DNA of 42,353 nt. Origin: UBA1757 sp045627385. Lineage in GTDB: Bacteria > Bacteroidota > Bacteroidia > Bacteroidales > UBA1402. Below, one piece after another: positions 8,130 to 19,000 of the stretch. The stretch's first letter is position 1; each line of letters begins with the position of its first letter. The notes under the pieces are model-generated. The model was not told where the DNA came from. It saw only the letters and a program-made list of their open reading frames with translations, and ran no database searches. The translations under genes and the position numbers were made by a program. The stretch covers positions 1 to 42,353 of the forward strand of contig JAZQNO010000006.1 of assembly GCA_045627385.1 (NCBI GenBank), given 5' to 3'.

Positions 8130-11100
8130 CGGCTCAGCGTGTATCTCAGGCTGAATCCGAAATCCTGTGTGGTGACCGGATAGGAAGAAACCAAGGGAAT
8201 GCTGGATTCCAAATCGTAGTAAATCTTGAAATTGAGATTGCGGCTGATGACATAGTCGGCCATCAGTTCCACCGTGCAGGTCTTGTTGCCCGAAGTGGCC
8301 TGCGTATAGGCTTCCTCGATTTTGCGCAGGAGGGCCGTCGAACTCTTCAGAGAGAAATCGGCGCTCAATTTCATGTCGTTCTTCACCTTCGACTCCGAAA
8401 GGATGCCCCAGGGATGGAAATCGGCCATCTTGAAAGTGCTGCCCAGCACATACTGCTGCTGGCCGCTTTCGACCAGCTGTCCGCCCGTCACGCTCAGGTT
8501 CAGGCTGCGGCTGTTGCGCACTTCGCCCTTCAGCGTCATGCCGTTTTTCAGCGTGCCGTTGGCGCCGATGAGCGGGTTGAACTGTTCGGTCAGCGTCACG
8601 GCGGTCACATCGTAGGCCGAAGACGGCATGGCCGCCCCGGTCACCACGTTCTGGACAAATCCCAGACTGCCCTCTCCCGCCGGCACATACGAGTTGTAGG
8701 AGGAATAGGACGCCACATTGTAGGTGCAGGAATAGGCGTGGTTCAGAGTGAACGACTTGAAGACTTTCTTGAAAGCCGGAATCTTCGACAGTCCGTCGTA
8801 GGAGACCGACCAGCCGGGCAGCATGGCACGAAGCGAGGGGAAAATGTCCAGATTGGCCTTATGAGGAGAACGCCCGGTGTAGGCGGCCAGGAAAGCCGGA
8901 ATCAGCACATCTGCCGAATTGCGGTCCACCGGAGCCTCCTCGGCGCTGTAGGGCTCACCTGCCAGCGCACTGCCCGACAGGAATCCCTCGGCAGGATAGC
9001 GCAGGCCGGCATACTGGTTTTCCAGACGCGCGGCAATCACATCGCGGTTGCGAAGGAAAGCGTCGAAAGCGTCCGAACGGTACGACCTTTTGGCGTTGAC
9101 AGGCGCCAGCGCCGTACGCAAGGCGATGGTACTCTGCGAGAAACTGCCCGTGAACACTTCCGGACGGCCATCAATCATAAACTGCAACTGACGGTTGCTG
9201 TTTTCCGTACGCATCGCCGACACCTCGATCTTCAGACCCGGGATGGGCAGCAGCGACGACTTCACCTTCAGATTCTTGGACTGCGTGAAGACAGCCGGAG
9301 AAACGACCGAATCCGACATCACCATCCAATTGCGCGAAATGGCCTTGTCGATATAGTCGTCCTTGTAGAAACCGGTGGCGAAATCCCAACCGGGAGCGTG
9401 GCCGTAATCGTCGGTACCGAAAATCAGACCGTTTTCAGGACGGAATCCCGGCAGATTCAGATGGTCGTTCTGCTGGTAAGTCACAGAAACGTTCCTGACA
9501 GACATCAGCACCCGTGCGCCCAACTGCAGCGCCTTGTACCAGTCCTCCTCTTCCAGACTGGGGAGCGGAGCCACCGTCACACGCACGTTGACCGAATCCT
9601 TCGGCTTGACCACCAGCGTGTTGGCATCCTTTATCTTATAATTGACCGAAACTTCCTTACCGGCGACGTCCACAAAATGCACATCGACGCGGCGAGTGTT
9701 GAGCGCATGCTTGATTTCCACCTCCTCACCCGGCACGAAATTGTGCTTCTTGCCGTAGGTGCGCGACTTCTTGGCCGACTTGCGGGCGGTCTCCTGCTTG
9801 GTCGGGAACCCCGACGCATACTTTTTGTTGACCTCCGACAGGAAGTCCGACTTGCGGTAAAGCGTTTCCAGATTGACCGTCGGATTCAGAGAAAGCATGC
9901 GCTGGTCCGAAATGGTGTTGCCCGTCTCCACGCCGGCCACCAGGGCGTTGCGGTTCCAACGGTAGGTAGACTCATACTGGAACGTGGCCGACAGGAAATC
10001 GAGCGCAGGAATGTTCTTGAAGGGAATCTGCCAGGAATACTGAATCTTCTGCAGGAATTCCATCGGAGTGCCCAGGGAACGTATGCTCTGGCTGACCGTA
10101 TCCTTCCAGTTCTCGTATTCGGTCGGATACAGGCTCTTGTTGACAGGCGAATTGAGCGTTTCCTCGATACGGGCCGAATTGTTGGTCGAATAGGCGATCT
10201 TCATGTTCCGCATCACGTTCCAGTTGACCGCCACATCCGTATTCCACAGGAAACTCTTGCTGAAAGTCACCGGCAGAATGGAATTGCCGTCCAGCGACCC
10301 GGTCTCCAGATTGCGGTTCTGCAGCTCGTAATAATAGCGGTTGATGTTGCTGGAAACGGAGAACGAATTGGGAATATAGGTCAGACTGAAATCCTTGATG
10401 GCAGCCATCCACTTGGAATTGAGCAGCTTGTTCTCACTTTCCGCAAAAGGTTCAAAGGCTTTCAGGGGCGACGAGTAGCCATAGTTGAGCGAACCCGTGA
10501 AGTTCTTGGTGATTTCGTATTCGATGTTGGGATCGTGCTCGTTAGTCTCGGTAAATCCGTACGAAGCGCTGAAGTTGGCCGGATCGTAGGGCATCGGCGT
10601 CTCACTCTTGATGTTCAGCCTCAGGTTGGAAATGTTGAAACTGCGGGTGGTCTTCAGCGTCTGGCTGTAGGCGCGTATGGAGTCTTTGGCCGCCTCGCTG
10701 CGGGTCGATGCCAGCACATCCTTCAGCAGCAAGTCCTCGTTGAGCGGATCGTACTTGGGCGTGTTCACCTGGCGGGAAAGCGAATAGTATACCGGCATGC
10801 TGAGCATGTCCTCCACCGGGAACAGACGGCCCAGGTCGAAACTCATCGCCAGATTCATCATGCCGTAGTTGTCGAGGCGGCGCTGCGACACCCGCTGTTC
10901 GATGCCGCCGAAACCGTCGGTCTCGTAGCGGCCGGCAAAACTGACGGTGCCCAGATCCGACAGCGCCAGCGTGGCATTGGTCATGGCTGCCCAACCGCCC
11001 TTGTCGTTGAATCCGCGCAGACGCAGCTCGTTGGTCCAGATTTCGATGTCCTGCACCGTGGGACCATTGTTGCGGATACCAATCATGATGGTCTTCACCG

Positions 11101-14100
11101 CCGACAGCGAAGGATTTCCCTTGATGGTCACCTTGTTGTTCTGATGTTCAGGATCGTATTCCGAATACGGACGCACATAGCTGTCGGTCGAGGCGTTGCG
11201 GCGGGTCTTCAGAGCCGTCAGCATGTCGAAAGAAATGTCCAGAAAGTTCTCGTCGGGCCAGACATTGCTTTCGGTATGGAGATAAGGCTCAGAGAGCTTG
11301 AGCGGAATCTCGTATTCGTAATAGTTGTTCTGGTGGTCGCTTCCGATGCGCACAAACACCGTCATCTCATAGTTTCTCGGCGGGTCGGCATCGCCCATCA
11401 GCGCCTCGCCGTGGATGAACATCTGCAGCCGGTCGTACTGGCGGAAATCCAGGCCCACGTTCTTGTAGACCGCGCGCGCATCGCCCGGCGACAGATTCAG
11501 CACCTTCAGTGCCAAAGACTGTTCGTCTTCCTCATACACGCCCGGTTGGCTGGGATCGCCCTCACGCTCCACTCCCGGAGGCAGCATGTAGTGCAGCGGC
11601 AGGCGCGAAGAGTTCTCCTCCAGGTCGACGGTGGAGACCTCCAGGAAGGCATCGCTTTGGGGAGGCGTGGTGTAAAGGTCTTTGGTATAGGCTCTCCAGT
11701 CGCCTCGAACCAGGTCGAGCGTCGCCATGCGGAGCACCACCGAATCCTGGAATCCGGTCATGTACATACGCATGAAGCGGATGCTGTTGAATCCGTTGAT
11801 GGTGCCGACCCTCTTTTCATAATCGTGCACGGGAATCTTGAACTGATACCAGCTGACCTGCGCCGTCGAACCGTTCTTGAGCTTGACGGTGGCGTCGCGG
11901 CGGTCGTTGATGAAGTTCTTGCCGACCACCATGTCGGCCGGGCGCAGCGAAACGTGGTACTGATAGTAACGCTCCGTCTCGCTCAGCGTGAAGTCCTGAT
12001 TGATGTCTTCGATGTCGGGCTGCGTCGTGGCGGCGGTCTCATAGCTTTCGTCCGTATCCGCACGGGCCTGAGAGTTGCCGTCCGTGCCGTTGTAATAGCG
12101 GTAGCGGTCCAGGATGGACGTGCGCTGACGGTCGTAGTCGGAACCGCGGAAATAATGGTAATTGTCGCCGGCCGGGTCGTTGAGCGGCGAGAAAGGATCG
12201 GCCTGGAAACGCGCCAGGGTCTGGGCATTGACTTTTCCGCGCACGGCTTCCACATAGTTGCCGAAATGCTCCGATTCCTCCCGGTCATTCAGACCGTCCA
12301 GACCCACATCCTGCACCTTGCGCACTCCGTCGGTATTGTCGAAGGCATACACAGACACGTTTTTGGAAGACACCTTGCCCCACTTCGTATAGGAGACGAC
12401 CGTCGTGTCGCCGTCGATGGGCAGACCGTTTTCAAACGACTTCTTACCATCCTTGAGCACATCTTCCGAAATGTCGCCCAGATTGAAATAGAGATCGCCG
12501 CCCTGATGTACGCCCAGCGTGTCGTAGACGAAGGGGTCCATCAGCCAGAACTCGATGTATTCCACATTGTTGGATTCGAAATTGGTCAGATTCGACTCGA
12601 TACGCCGCATCATGCCGCCCCAACGATTCTCGGGATTGTCCAAGAATCCGTCGGCGTTCATTCCGTCCACGTCAAAGTTGTAAGGACCGCGTCGGGTCGG
12701 ATAAAAGACGATGTTCATGATGTTCAGCAGACCGGTCTGGTTGTACTGCAGGTCCTTGTCGGGATAGATTTCCTTCTGGTGGACGGAACGCACATAGTGG
12801 TTCGACAGCTGGTCCTTGTCGTTGCGGATATGGTCGGGCGTCTGCGAACGGCTCATGGTGAAGATGTTGTCAACGACATACCACGACATCAGGGCACGGT
12901 TCTTGCCATAGTCGAGATTGTTCGACAAAGAAGCCTCCGGGAAACGGCCGATCGGATCGTAGGGCGTGCTGGCCAGTTTCCACTGGCTCGCGTCCTTGAG
13001 ACTGACCGTCTTCTTGGATGCCTCGAAATCGTCCACATAGACCGTACCGTCGATCTGTTTGCCGGCACCGGGAATCAACTGGGCGAATTCGGCGTTCACC
13101 GTCAGCACGGAAGGTTTGGTGACATTGACCAGCGGCAGATGGTCGATCAGATTGGTCAGTCCCTGCGATTCGACACTGAAGGCCGTATTCAGTCCCCAGA
13201 CCGTATTGTTCAGCGGTTCGGTGTTCATGTCGACCTTGTTGGTCAGCGGTTTCTCGGACAGATGCATCAGAGTGCCGCCCAGACTGAAACGGTCGCTGAA
13301 CTTGTATTCCATGGCTATGCCCGTGAAGGTCTTGCGCACCATATTATATACGCCCTGGTCTTCGCAGGAAGCCGTAATGTTGGCACCCGAAGCCAGCAGA
13401 TCCTGATTGGTGATGTTCACAATGCCCGAAATGTAGTCGACCGTGTAGTCGACGTTCTCGGTCAGCAGCTGCCCGTTGGCCACCACTTTGACCGATCCCC
13501 GGGCCACATTCATCGCGCCCAGATAGATTTCCGAGGCATTGGAAGCCTTGTATTCGCCCTGCAGACGGAACTTGTTCTTCTCCGTCATTTCCTGGGCCAC
13601 CGTCAGCGTGCTGTCATAGAGTTCCTGGAACACATACTTGTCGGCAATGGCATCGTCCCCGATCTGGGCACGCAGATACGAGCCGAAGGGTTCGACCACC
13701 GGGAACACCACCCGACCGCCCGAGGTCTGCACCGTGTAGCCCTCGATAAAGTCGAACAGACCGTCGGGATAGGATTCGTTCTGGCTGTTCAGACGGTCGA
13801 GATTCATCACGCGCAGCAGCAGCTGTCCGCTGATCTTGCCTTCGTTGATGTAATTGAGGTAGGTGCCGACCGTATCGTTCAGATAGGTGATGTTCAGTTT
13901 GAAACCGTCTTTGGGCATGTTGTAGCAGCCCAGAGAATAGATGTTTTTCATCATCAGGTCCCAAGTGGGCGCCGAAGGGGAAATGTCGGTGCTCTTCAGC
14001 AGCTTCACCATCAAAGCTTTAGGCGATTCGATACCGTCTGTCGAAAATTCGCCCACCTTGTAGGTGACGCCGTTTCGGGTATACTCGTAGGCCACAGCCA

Positions 14101-15424
14101 GCACTTCGTCAGGATTGAGGGCCGTATTCAGCGAGATGTATCCGAGAGAACGGTTCAAGGTGAATTCGCTTTCCGACAGCCGGCGCGCGCTTTCCAAGCG
14201 TTCGTAGTCGCGGCCGCTGAGGACGTCCTGCGCCTCCAAGGAAGCCAGCCGTGCGGCCGCGGCACTGATGTCTCGGGCCTCTTCGTATTCGCCGACAATC
14301 GTCTGGTACAGCGCATTGGCCGCATTCGAAGGATTGCCGCCCTGACCGCCGATCCAGCAGGCCGAATGGATATTTTCCGGTTCGCCCATATCGGCAAAAG
14401 CCACGATATGGCGGGCATTGTCCATGATGGCGCGCTTGTTGGTCACCCAGACTTCCACCTTGTTGATGACGATGCCGGAAGATATGTAAGGCAGTTTGGA
14501 CATCCACTGGTCGTAATGGTCGCGGAAATAGTGCGACAGGAAGAAGTGGCGGTTCTCGTCGTAGGCGTCGACGGCGATTTCGAACGAAGTGGTCTGCGCC
14601 CCGCCCTGCATGCTGGCCGAAGCCGTCTGAGTGTTCTGCTGCGAAACGACCGCCGCCACATTCAGTTTGCCGAACTGCAGCTCCGTCTTGATGCCGAACA
14701 GCGAAGTGGCGCCGGAAATCAGCGTGTTGCGCACCGGCATGCTCACATTGCCCGCTTCCAGCGTACGGATGATTTCATCCTCCTTGCCGGCATAGCGCAG
14801 TTTGATGGCTTTGGCATCGTAGTCGAAGGTGGCTTCGGTGTCGTAGTTCATGTTGACGTTGATCTTGTCGCCCACCTTTCCGTTGACGCTCATCTGAATC
14901 TGCTGGTCGAAATCGAAGAATGTGCGGTTGCGGGCGCGTTCCGACAGCGCCGGATTGTCGACAATGTTGTTTTTCACACCGAAACTGATTTCGACCGAAC
15001 CCTGGGTGCGCAACTGCACGCCGCCAGGGCCGAAGATCTTTTCGGCGGCTCCCAGATCGAACTGCATGTCGGTCAGAGAGAATTCATCCTTCTTGGCCGA
15101 GTGGTCGACTTTGTTCTTGTCCTTGAAAAACCGCGTGTGCTGCTGTTTCTGCCAATAGGCCTCATATTCGTCACGGGTCATCGTGATAGGCATAGACACA
15201 GCCGTTTCTCCCAAATAAGTAGTCATCTGATAATCACCCGTCTGAGGATTGTATTCGACACGCGTCTCCAAATTGTCGGGACGCAGCAGATCCTCCGGGG
15301 CCTTATACGAAGATTCGGCTGCAGACGCCGGGTCTGTAGCCGAAACCTGCTGTGCGTGAAGCCGATTGGCACTTGATGCCAACAGCCCGAGCAGGACAAG
15401 GAGGAAGATGCTGCGATGTTTCAA
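8126..15424 (-). CDS. sprA: SprA/Sov, type IX secretion translocon protein
   Basis: A 2432-residue outer-membrane protein matching SprA (Flavobacterium) / Sov (Porphyromonas) in length and features. SprA is a very large beta barrel that forms the channel of the type IX secretion system. A type I signal peptide ends near NRLHAQ (about residue 25). The N-terminal part has the typical motifs of the family, including PGGVQLRTQGSVEISFG and NVNMNYDTEATFDYD. The rest is long, Asn/Tyr/Ser-rich and beta-strand-like. The last strand ends with Phe/Tyr-rich GFSLRYTLSR. It lies 21 bases after ruvA and is probably cotranscribed. No other gld/spr/por gene is present. The 3' end overlaps cca copy 1 by 4 bases. 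No TTA, CTA or TCA codons occur from about 8414 to 15376. Confidence 0.95.
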   Translation of the reverse strand: MKHRSIFLLVLLGLLASSANRLHAQQVSATDPASAAESSYKAPEDLLRPDNLETRVEYNPQTGDYQMTTYLGETAVSMPITMTRDEYEAYWQKQQHTRFFKDKNKVDHSAKKDEFSLTDMQFDLGAAEKIFGPGGVQLRTQGSVEISFGVKNNIVDNPALSERARNRTFFDFDQQIQMSVNGKVGDKINVNMNYDTEATFDYDAKAIKLRYAGKEDEIIRTLEAGNVSMPVRNTLISGATSLFGIKTELQFGKLNVAAVVSQQNTQTASASMQGGAQTTSFEIAVDAYDENRHFFLSHYFRDHYDQWMSKLPYISSGIVINKVEVWVTNKRAIMDNARHIVAFADMGEPENIHSACWIGGQGGNPSNAANALYQTIVGEYEEARDISAAAARLASLEAQDVLSGRDYERLESARRLSESEFTLNRSLGYISLNTALNPDEVLAVAYEYTRNGVTYKVGEFSTDGIESPKALMVKLLKSTDISPSAPTWDLMMKNIYSLGCYNMPKDGFKLNITYLNDTVGTYLNYINEGKISGQLLLRVMNLDRLNSQNESYPDGLFDFIEGYTVQTSGGRVVFPVVEPFGSYLRAQIGDDAIADKYVFQELYDSTLTVAQEMTEKNKFRLQGEYKASNASEIYLGAMNVARGSVKVVANGQLLTENVDYTVDYISGIVNITNQDLLASGANITASCEDQGVYNMVRKTFTGIAMEYKFSDRFSLGGTLMHLSEKPLTNKVDMNTEPLNNTVWGLNTAFSVESQGLTNLIDHLPLVNVTKPSVLTVNAEFAQLIPGAGKQIDGTVYVDDFEASKKTVSLKDASQWKLASTPYDPIGRFPEASLSNNLDYGKNRALMSWYVVDNIFTMSRSQTPDHIRNDKDQLSNHYVRSVHQKEIYPDKDLQYNQTGLLNIMNIVFYPTRRGPYNFDVDGMNADGFLDNPENRWGGMMRRIESNLTNFESNNVEYIEFWLMDPFVYDTLGVHQGGDLYFNLGDISEDVLKDGKKSFENGLPIDGDTTVVSYTKWGKVSSKNVSVYAFDNTDGVRKVQDVGLDGLNDREESEHFGNYVEAVRGKVNAQTLARFQADPFSPLNDPAGDNYHYFRGSDYDRQRTSILDRYRYYNGTDGNSQARADTDESYETAATTQPDIEDINQDFTLSETERYYQYHVSLRPADMVVGKNFINDRRDATVKLKNGSTAQVSWYQFKIPVHDYEKRVGTINGFNSIRFMRMYMTGFQDSVVLRMATLDLVRGDWRAYTKDLYTTPPQSDAFLEVSTVDLEENSSRLPLHYMLPPGVEREGDPSQPGVYEEDEQSLALKVLNLSPGDARAVYKNVGLDFRQYDRLQMFIHGEALMGDADPPRNYEMTVFVRIGSDHQNNYYEYEIPLKLSEPYLHTESNVWPDENFLDISFDMLTALKTRRNASTDSYVRPYSEYDPEHQNNKVTIKGNPSLSAVKTIMIGIRNNGPTVQDIEIWTNELRLRGFNDKGGWAAMTNATLALSDLGTVSFAGRYETDGFGGIEQRVSQRRLDNYGMMNLAMSFDLGRLFPVEDMLSMPVYYSLSRQVNTPKYDPLNEDLLLKDVLASTRSEAAKDSIRAYSQTLKTTRSFNISNLRLNIKSETPMPYDPANFSASYGFTETNEHDPNIEYEITKNFTGSLNYGYSSPLKAFEPFAESENKLLNSKWMAAIKDFSLTYIPNSFSVSSNINRYYYELQNRNLETGSLDGNSILPVTFSKSFLWNTDVAVNWNVMRNMKIAYSTNNSARIEETLNSPVNKSLYPTEYENWKDTVSQSIRSLGTPMEFLQKIQYSWQIPFKNIPALDFLSATFQYESTYRWNRNALVAGVETGNTISDQRMLSLNPTVNLETLYRKSDFLSEVNKKYASGFPTKQETARKSAKKSRTYGKKHNFVPGEEVEIKHALNTRRVDVHFVDVAGKEVSVNYKIKDANTLVVKPKDSVNVRVTVAPLPSLEEEDWYKALQLGARVLMSVRNVSVTYQQNDHLNLPGFRPENGLIFGTDDYGHAPGWDFATGFYKDDYIDKAISRNWMVMSDSVVSPAVFTQSKNLKVKSSLLPIPGLKIEVSAMRTENSNRQLQFMIDGRPEVFTGSFSQSTIALRTALAPVNAKRSYRSDAFDAFLRNRDVIAARLENQYAGLRYPAEGFLSGSALAGEPYSAEEAPVDRNSADVLIPAFLAAYTGRSPHKANLDIFPSLRAMLPGWSVSYDGLSKIPAFKKVFKSFTLNHAYSCTYNVASYSSYNSYVPAGEGSLGFVQNVVTGAAMPSSAYDVTAVTLTEQFNPLIGANGTLKNGMTLKGEVRNSRSLNLSVTGGQLVESGQQQYVLGSTFKMADFHPWGILSESKVKNDMKLSADFSLKSSTALLRKIEEAYTQATSGNKTCTVELMADYVISRNLNFKIYYDLESSIPLVSSYPVTTQDFGFSLRYTLSR

Positions 15425-15445
15425 ACGGACAGATGACAGAGGGTT

Positions 15446-16039
15446 TTACAGCATTTTCAGAGCAGCCTTGATGATCTGCTCGACAGGCAGCGCCGGCTGT
15501 TCCTTGAGAATGGCGTTCACCGCCTTGGTGCTGGCAGCCGGAGCGAAACCCAACATCTGCAGCGCGGCAAGCGCTTCCACCCGGTTCGTATTGTCAGGCA
15601 TCGACAGCGGCAGTGCACCCTGAGCCGCAGCCAGGCCCTGTCGGCTGACTTTGTCCTTGAGTTCCACAATGATGCGCTGGGCCGTCTTCAGGCCGATCCC
15701 CTTGACATTCTTGAAAGCGTTCACATTTTCGGAAATGATGGCCATCTCCAGTTCGCTCACCGTCATCGAAGACAGGATAATGCGGGCCGTAGCGGCACCC
15801 ACGCCCGAAACGCTCACCAGTTTGCGGAAAGCGTCGCGCTCCTCGCCCTTGACGAATCCGTACAGGGTGTAGGCATCCTCGCGGATGACTTCTTCCACAT
15901 ACAGACGGGCACGCTCGCTACCCTGCAGTTGGGAATATGTATTGACACTGATATTCAGGAAGTAACCGACTCCCATCGTTTCGATGACCACCGATGTCGG
16001 AGTCAGATCACTGATTTCGCCTTTGATGAATTCTATCAT
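15446..16039 (-). CDS. ruvA: Holliday junction branch-migration protein RuvA
   Basis: RuvA, 197 residues, which binds four-way DNA junctions as a tetramer and recruits the RuvB helicase. The start is the ATG at 16039 giving MIEFIKGEISDLTPTSVVI, the usual RuvA N-terminus; the frame stays open further upstream, but that part is not RuvA-like and runs into the divergent promoter and gene. The OB-fold domain covers about 1-63, tandem helix-hairpin-helix motifs follow (SVSGVGAATARIIL and NVKGIGLKTAQRII) to about 140, and the small C-terminal RuvB-binding domain (about 150-197) has VEALAALQMLGF. The neighbour downstream is sprA. Confidence 0.96.
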   Translation of the reverse strand: MIEFIKGEISDLTPTSVVIETMGVGYFLNISVNTYSQLQGSERARLYVEEVIREDAYTLYGFVKGEERDAFRKLVSVSGVGAATARIILSSMTVSELEMAIISENVNAFKNVKGIGLKTAQRIIVELKDKVSRQGLAAAQGALPLSMPDNTNRVEALAALQMLGFAPAASTKAVNAILKEQPALPVEQIIKAALKML

Positions 16040-16086
16040 ATTCGGATTAATTTTATGCCTATTAAACGCAAACGCGCGGGTTTTCG

Positions 16087-16094
16087 TATATTTG
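16087..16094 (+). promoter_or_regulatory. -7 box for the 1224-residue glycosidase-like gene
   Basis: TATATTTG matches TAnnTTTG exactly and ends 4 bases before the ATG at 16099. A start site about 7 bases downstream would give an mRNA with almost no leader. No -33 TTTG at the usual spacing. Confidence 0.5.
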
Positions 16095-16098
16095 TGAT

Positions 16099-19000
16099 AT
16101 GAAAAATTCGAAAAAAATATTTTCCTGTCTCCTGACGGCCCTGTGCTGTCAGACGGTTTTCTCCGCTGTTCCGGCCTTCGAGCCCAAGGAGAACAACCCC
16201 CGTGCCGAAGCACGCGAACTGCGTTATGTTCCAAACGGAGAAGACTTTGTGTTTCAAGGGAATACACCAATGCTCTTCAACCGCGCCCTTTATGGTGAAA
16301 ACCAAGCTTTCCGACTCGAAACCGGCGACCTTCCCATCTTCGCTTTCTATGCGCCGACAGGTATGGCCGGGCACCTGGAATGGGGGCTCGTTTCGGGCGA
16401 CAGGACCCTGTGGCTGCACCAGGCCGATTCCATCCGATGCATCTACCGCCCGGGCTACCGCATCTATGAAATCACAGACCCCATTCTGAAAGGCGGAAGC
16501 ATCTGTTTGACAGCGCTCTGCAGATACGACTGCCAGGGTGCCGTCTTCCGTTTCGAAGCCAAAAACACTCCCAAGAACCTGCAGTGGGTCTGCGTGTACG
16601 GAGGTGCCTACGGCAAGAAATTCTCCAGAAACGGAGACATGGGGGCAGACAGGCCCGACGTCTTCTACCTGAAGCCCGAATACTGTCGCAACAACCGCTA
16701 CTTCATCCATAAGGAAAACTTCGAACTGGCCTACGGCGCCACCATCGACGTCGATTCCTATTTTGCTGAAGATCTGCACAATCCGCAACTGAAAGTCAAC
16801 TTCATGAACGGCCAGTTTCCGAAAAAGTCCAAGCTTCAGGTCGGCGATGTGGCAACCTGCCGTGGAAGCCTCCGACAAGTGCTTGACGGCAAGCCCGATA
16901 CCGACTGTCCAATTCTAGTGGCAAAAGGCCGTCTGACCGCCGGAAAGAGCCGTCTCATGGGCTTCACCTACGGCTCCGACCCGGCCGATCTGGCCCAAGG
17001 CTGGCAGCACGCGGCCGACAGCATAGCGGCCCTGCAGCAGCGCCTGCAGGTCTACACGCCCGACCCCTTCGTGAATGCCATGGCGCCCGCTTTGGTGATG
17101 GCAGCCGACGGAATATGGCAATCGCCTGTCTATCAGCATGGCGCCATCGGATGGAGAACAGCCTTGGCCGGATGGCGCGGCGCCTACACCGGTGACGTGC
17201 TGGGCTGGCACGACCGCGCCCGCGAGCATTTCAGAGCCTATGCCGCCTCCCAGATGACCTCTCCCAGCGACAAGCCTGTCATCATGGACACCCTTCTGCA
17301 TCAGGCCCGCAGTGCCAAAGTGGCGGGCACGCCCATGTACAGCGAAGGCTACATCGCCCGCCATCCCAACGACCCCAAGGTGATGAACCATTACGATATG
17401 AACATCGCCTACATCGATGAACTGCTGTGGCATCTCAACTGGACGGGCGACCTGGACTTCGCCCGCGAAATCTGGCCGGTCCTCCAACGTCATCTGGCCT
17501 GGGAAAAACGTTGCTTCGACGCCGACGGCGACGGGCTTTACGATGCCTACTGCTGCATCTGGGCCAGCGATGCGCTCCAATACAGCAGCGGCGGCGTGAC
17601 CCACTCCAGCGCCTATGTCCTTCGGGCCAACCGCATGGCCGCCGAGATAGCCCGTCTGCTGGGCGAAGATCCCGCTCCCTACGACACGGAAGCCGACAGG
17701 ATCGACCGCGCCATCCGCGAGAAACTTTGGATGGACAGCGAAGGCCATTGGGCCGAATATCAAGATTTTCTGGGAGACAAGCTCCTTCACCCCGATGCCG
17801 GCCTCTGGACCGTTTACCACGCCATCGACTCAGAGGTGGGCGACGGTTTCGACGCCTATCAGGCCACCCGCTATGTCGACACCCGCATTCCGCACATCCC
17901 CGTCCGGGTGACCGACCCCAAAGGCTACAAAATCGAATCCGACCTCCACACCCTCTCCTCGACCGACTGGATGCCCTACATCTGGTCTGTCAACAACGTG
18001 GCTTTCGGCGAAGTGATGCACACCGTGCTGGCCTACTGTCAGGCCGACCGCGAAGAAGAAGCCTACCGTCTGCTCAAGGCCACCCTGCTCGACGGCATGT
18101 ATCTGGGCGGCAGCCCGGGCAATGTCGGACAAGTCAGTTTCTACGACGCTTCCCGAGGCGAGAGCTATCGCGATTTCGCAGACCCGATCGGCGTGTACGC
18201 CCGGGCCCTGGTGCAGGGATTTTTCGGAATCCAGCCCGACCTGATGCACGACAGAGTGCTGCTGAAGCCCTGTCTTCCCCAGGATTGGGACAGCGCAAGC
18301 ATTGCCGTTTCCGAACTCGCCTATTCGGTTTCCAAAAACCGCGAATACGGCCAATCTTGGACAATAGTCCCATCATTCGCAAAAGACGTCACCATCGAGT
18401 TGTCCGTTCCGGTTTACAAGAGCGATGTGTCTGACGTTCAGATAAATGGCAAGAGTGTCGACTATCGTCTGGACAGTGCCGCCATCGATCATCCGAGGCT
18501 GTTGGTCACTTGTCGGGGAGCCGAGCGCTACACCGTCGACGTGTATGAGGATTACAAGCCGCTTCCCGCCTGCCTGCACCTTGAAGAAGCGGTGGCAGGA
18601 GAGCCCTTCCGGCTTCAGATTCCGCAAGGCCTGAACGTGGGCGACTTATACGACCCCCAAGGCGTGGTGGCTTCCTGCAGACGCCTGCACGGAGAGTGGC
18701 AGATTGTCTTCCGGGAACGAAGCGGTTGGCACACCTTCTTCCTACCCTGCCGCAGCGGATCGCTTTTCTGGTGGCAGGCTGTCGATGTCGACATCAGACC
18801 GCTCATCGGCTTCTTCCCGCACGAGAACCAGGGCGATGCCTCTTCCCTGTCTTTCGACATTTGCAACAACAGCGGTCAGAACCGAACGGTCAGCCTTCGG
18901 CTGAACCGGCAAACGATGGAAGAGTCAATGCTCCTTCCCGCCCACAGCCGCAGCGCCTGCACGACCGACAAAGGCCTCCGTTTCGGCACCAACCGGCTGG

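Noticed and set aside
8414..15376. A 2320-codon open frame on the plus strand opposite sprA
   Set aside because: It is codon-aligned with sprA, lacks any domain-like sequence and is explained by the absence of TTA, CTA and TCA codons in sprA. Similar antisense frames occur over lysC, both cca genes, malQ and ettA.
15446..16270. Longer RuvA starting at 16270
   Set aside because: The first 77 codons lie inside the divergent gene and its promoter and do not resemble RuvA; the ATG at 16039 gives the standard N-terminus.
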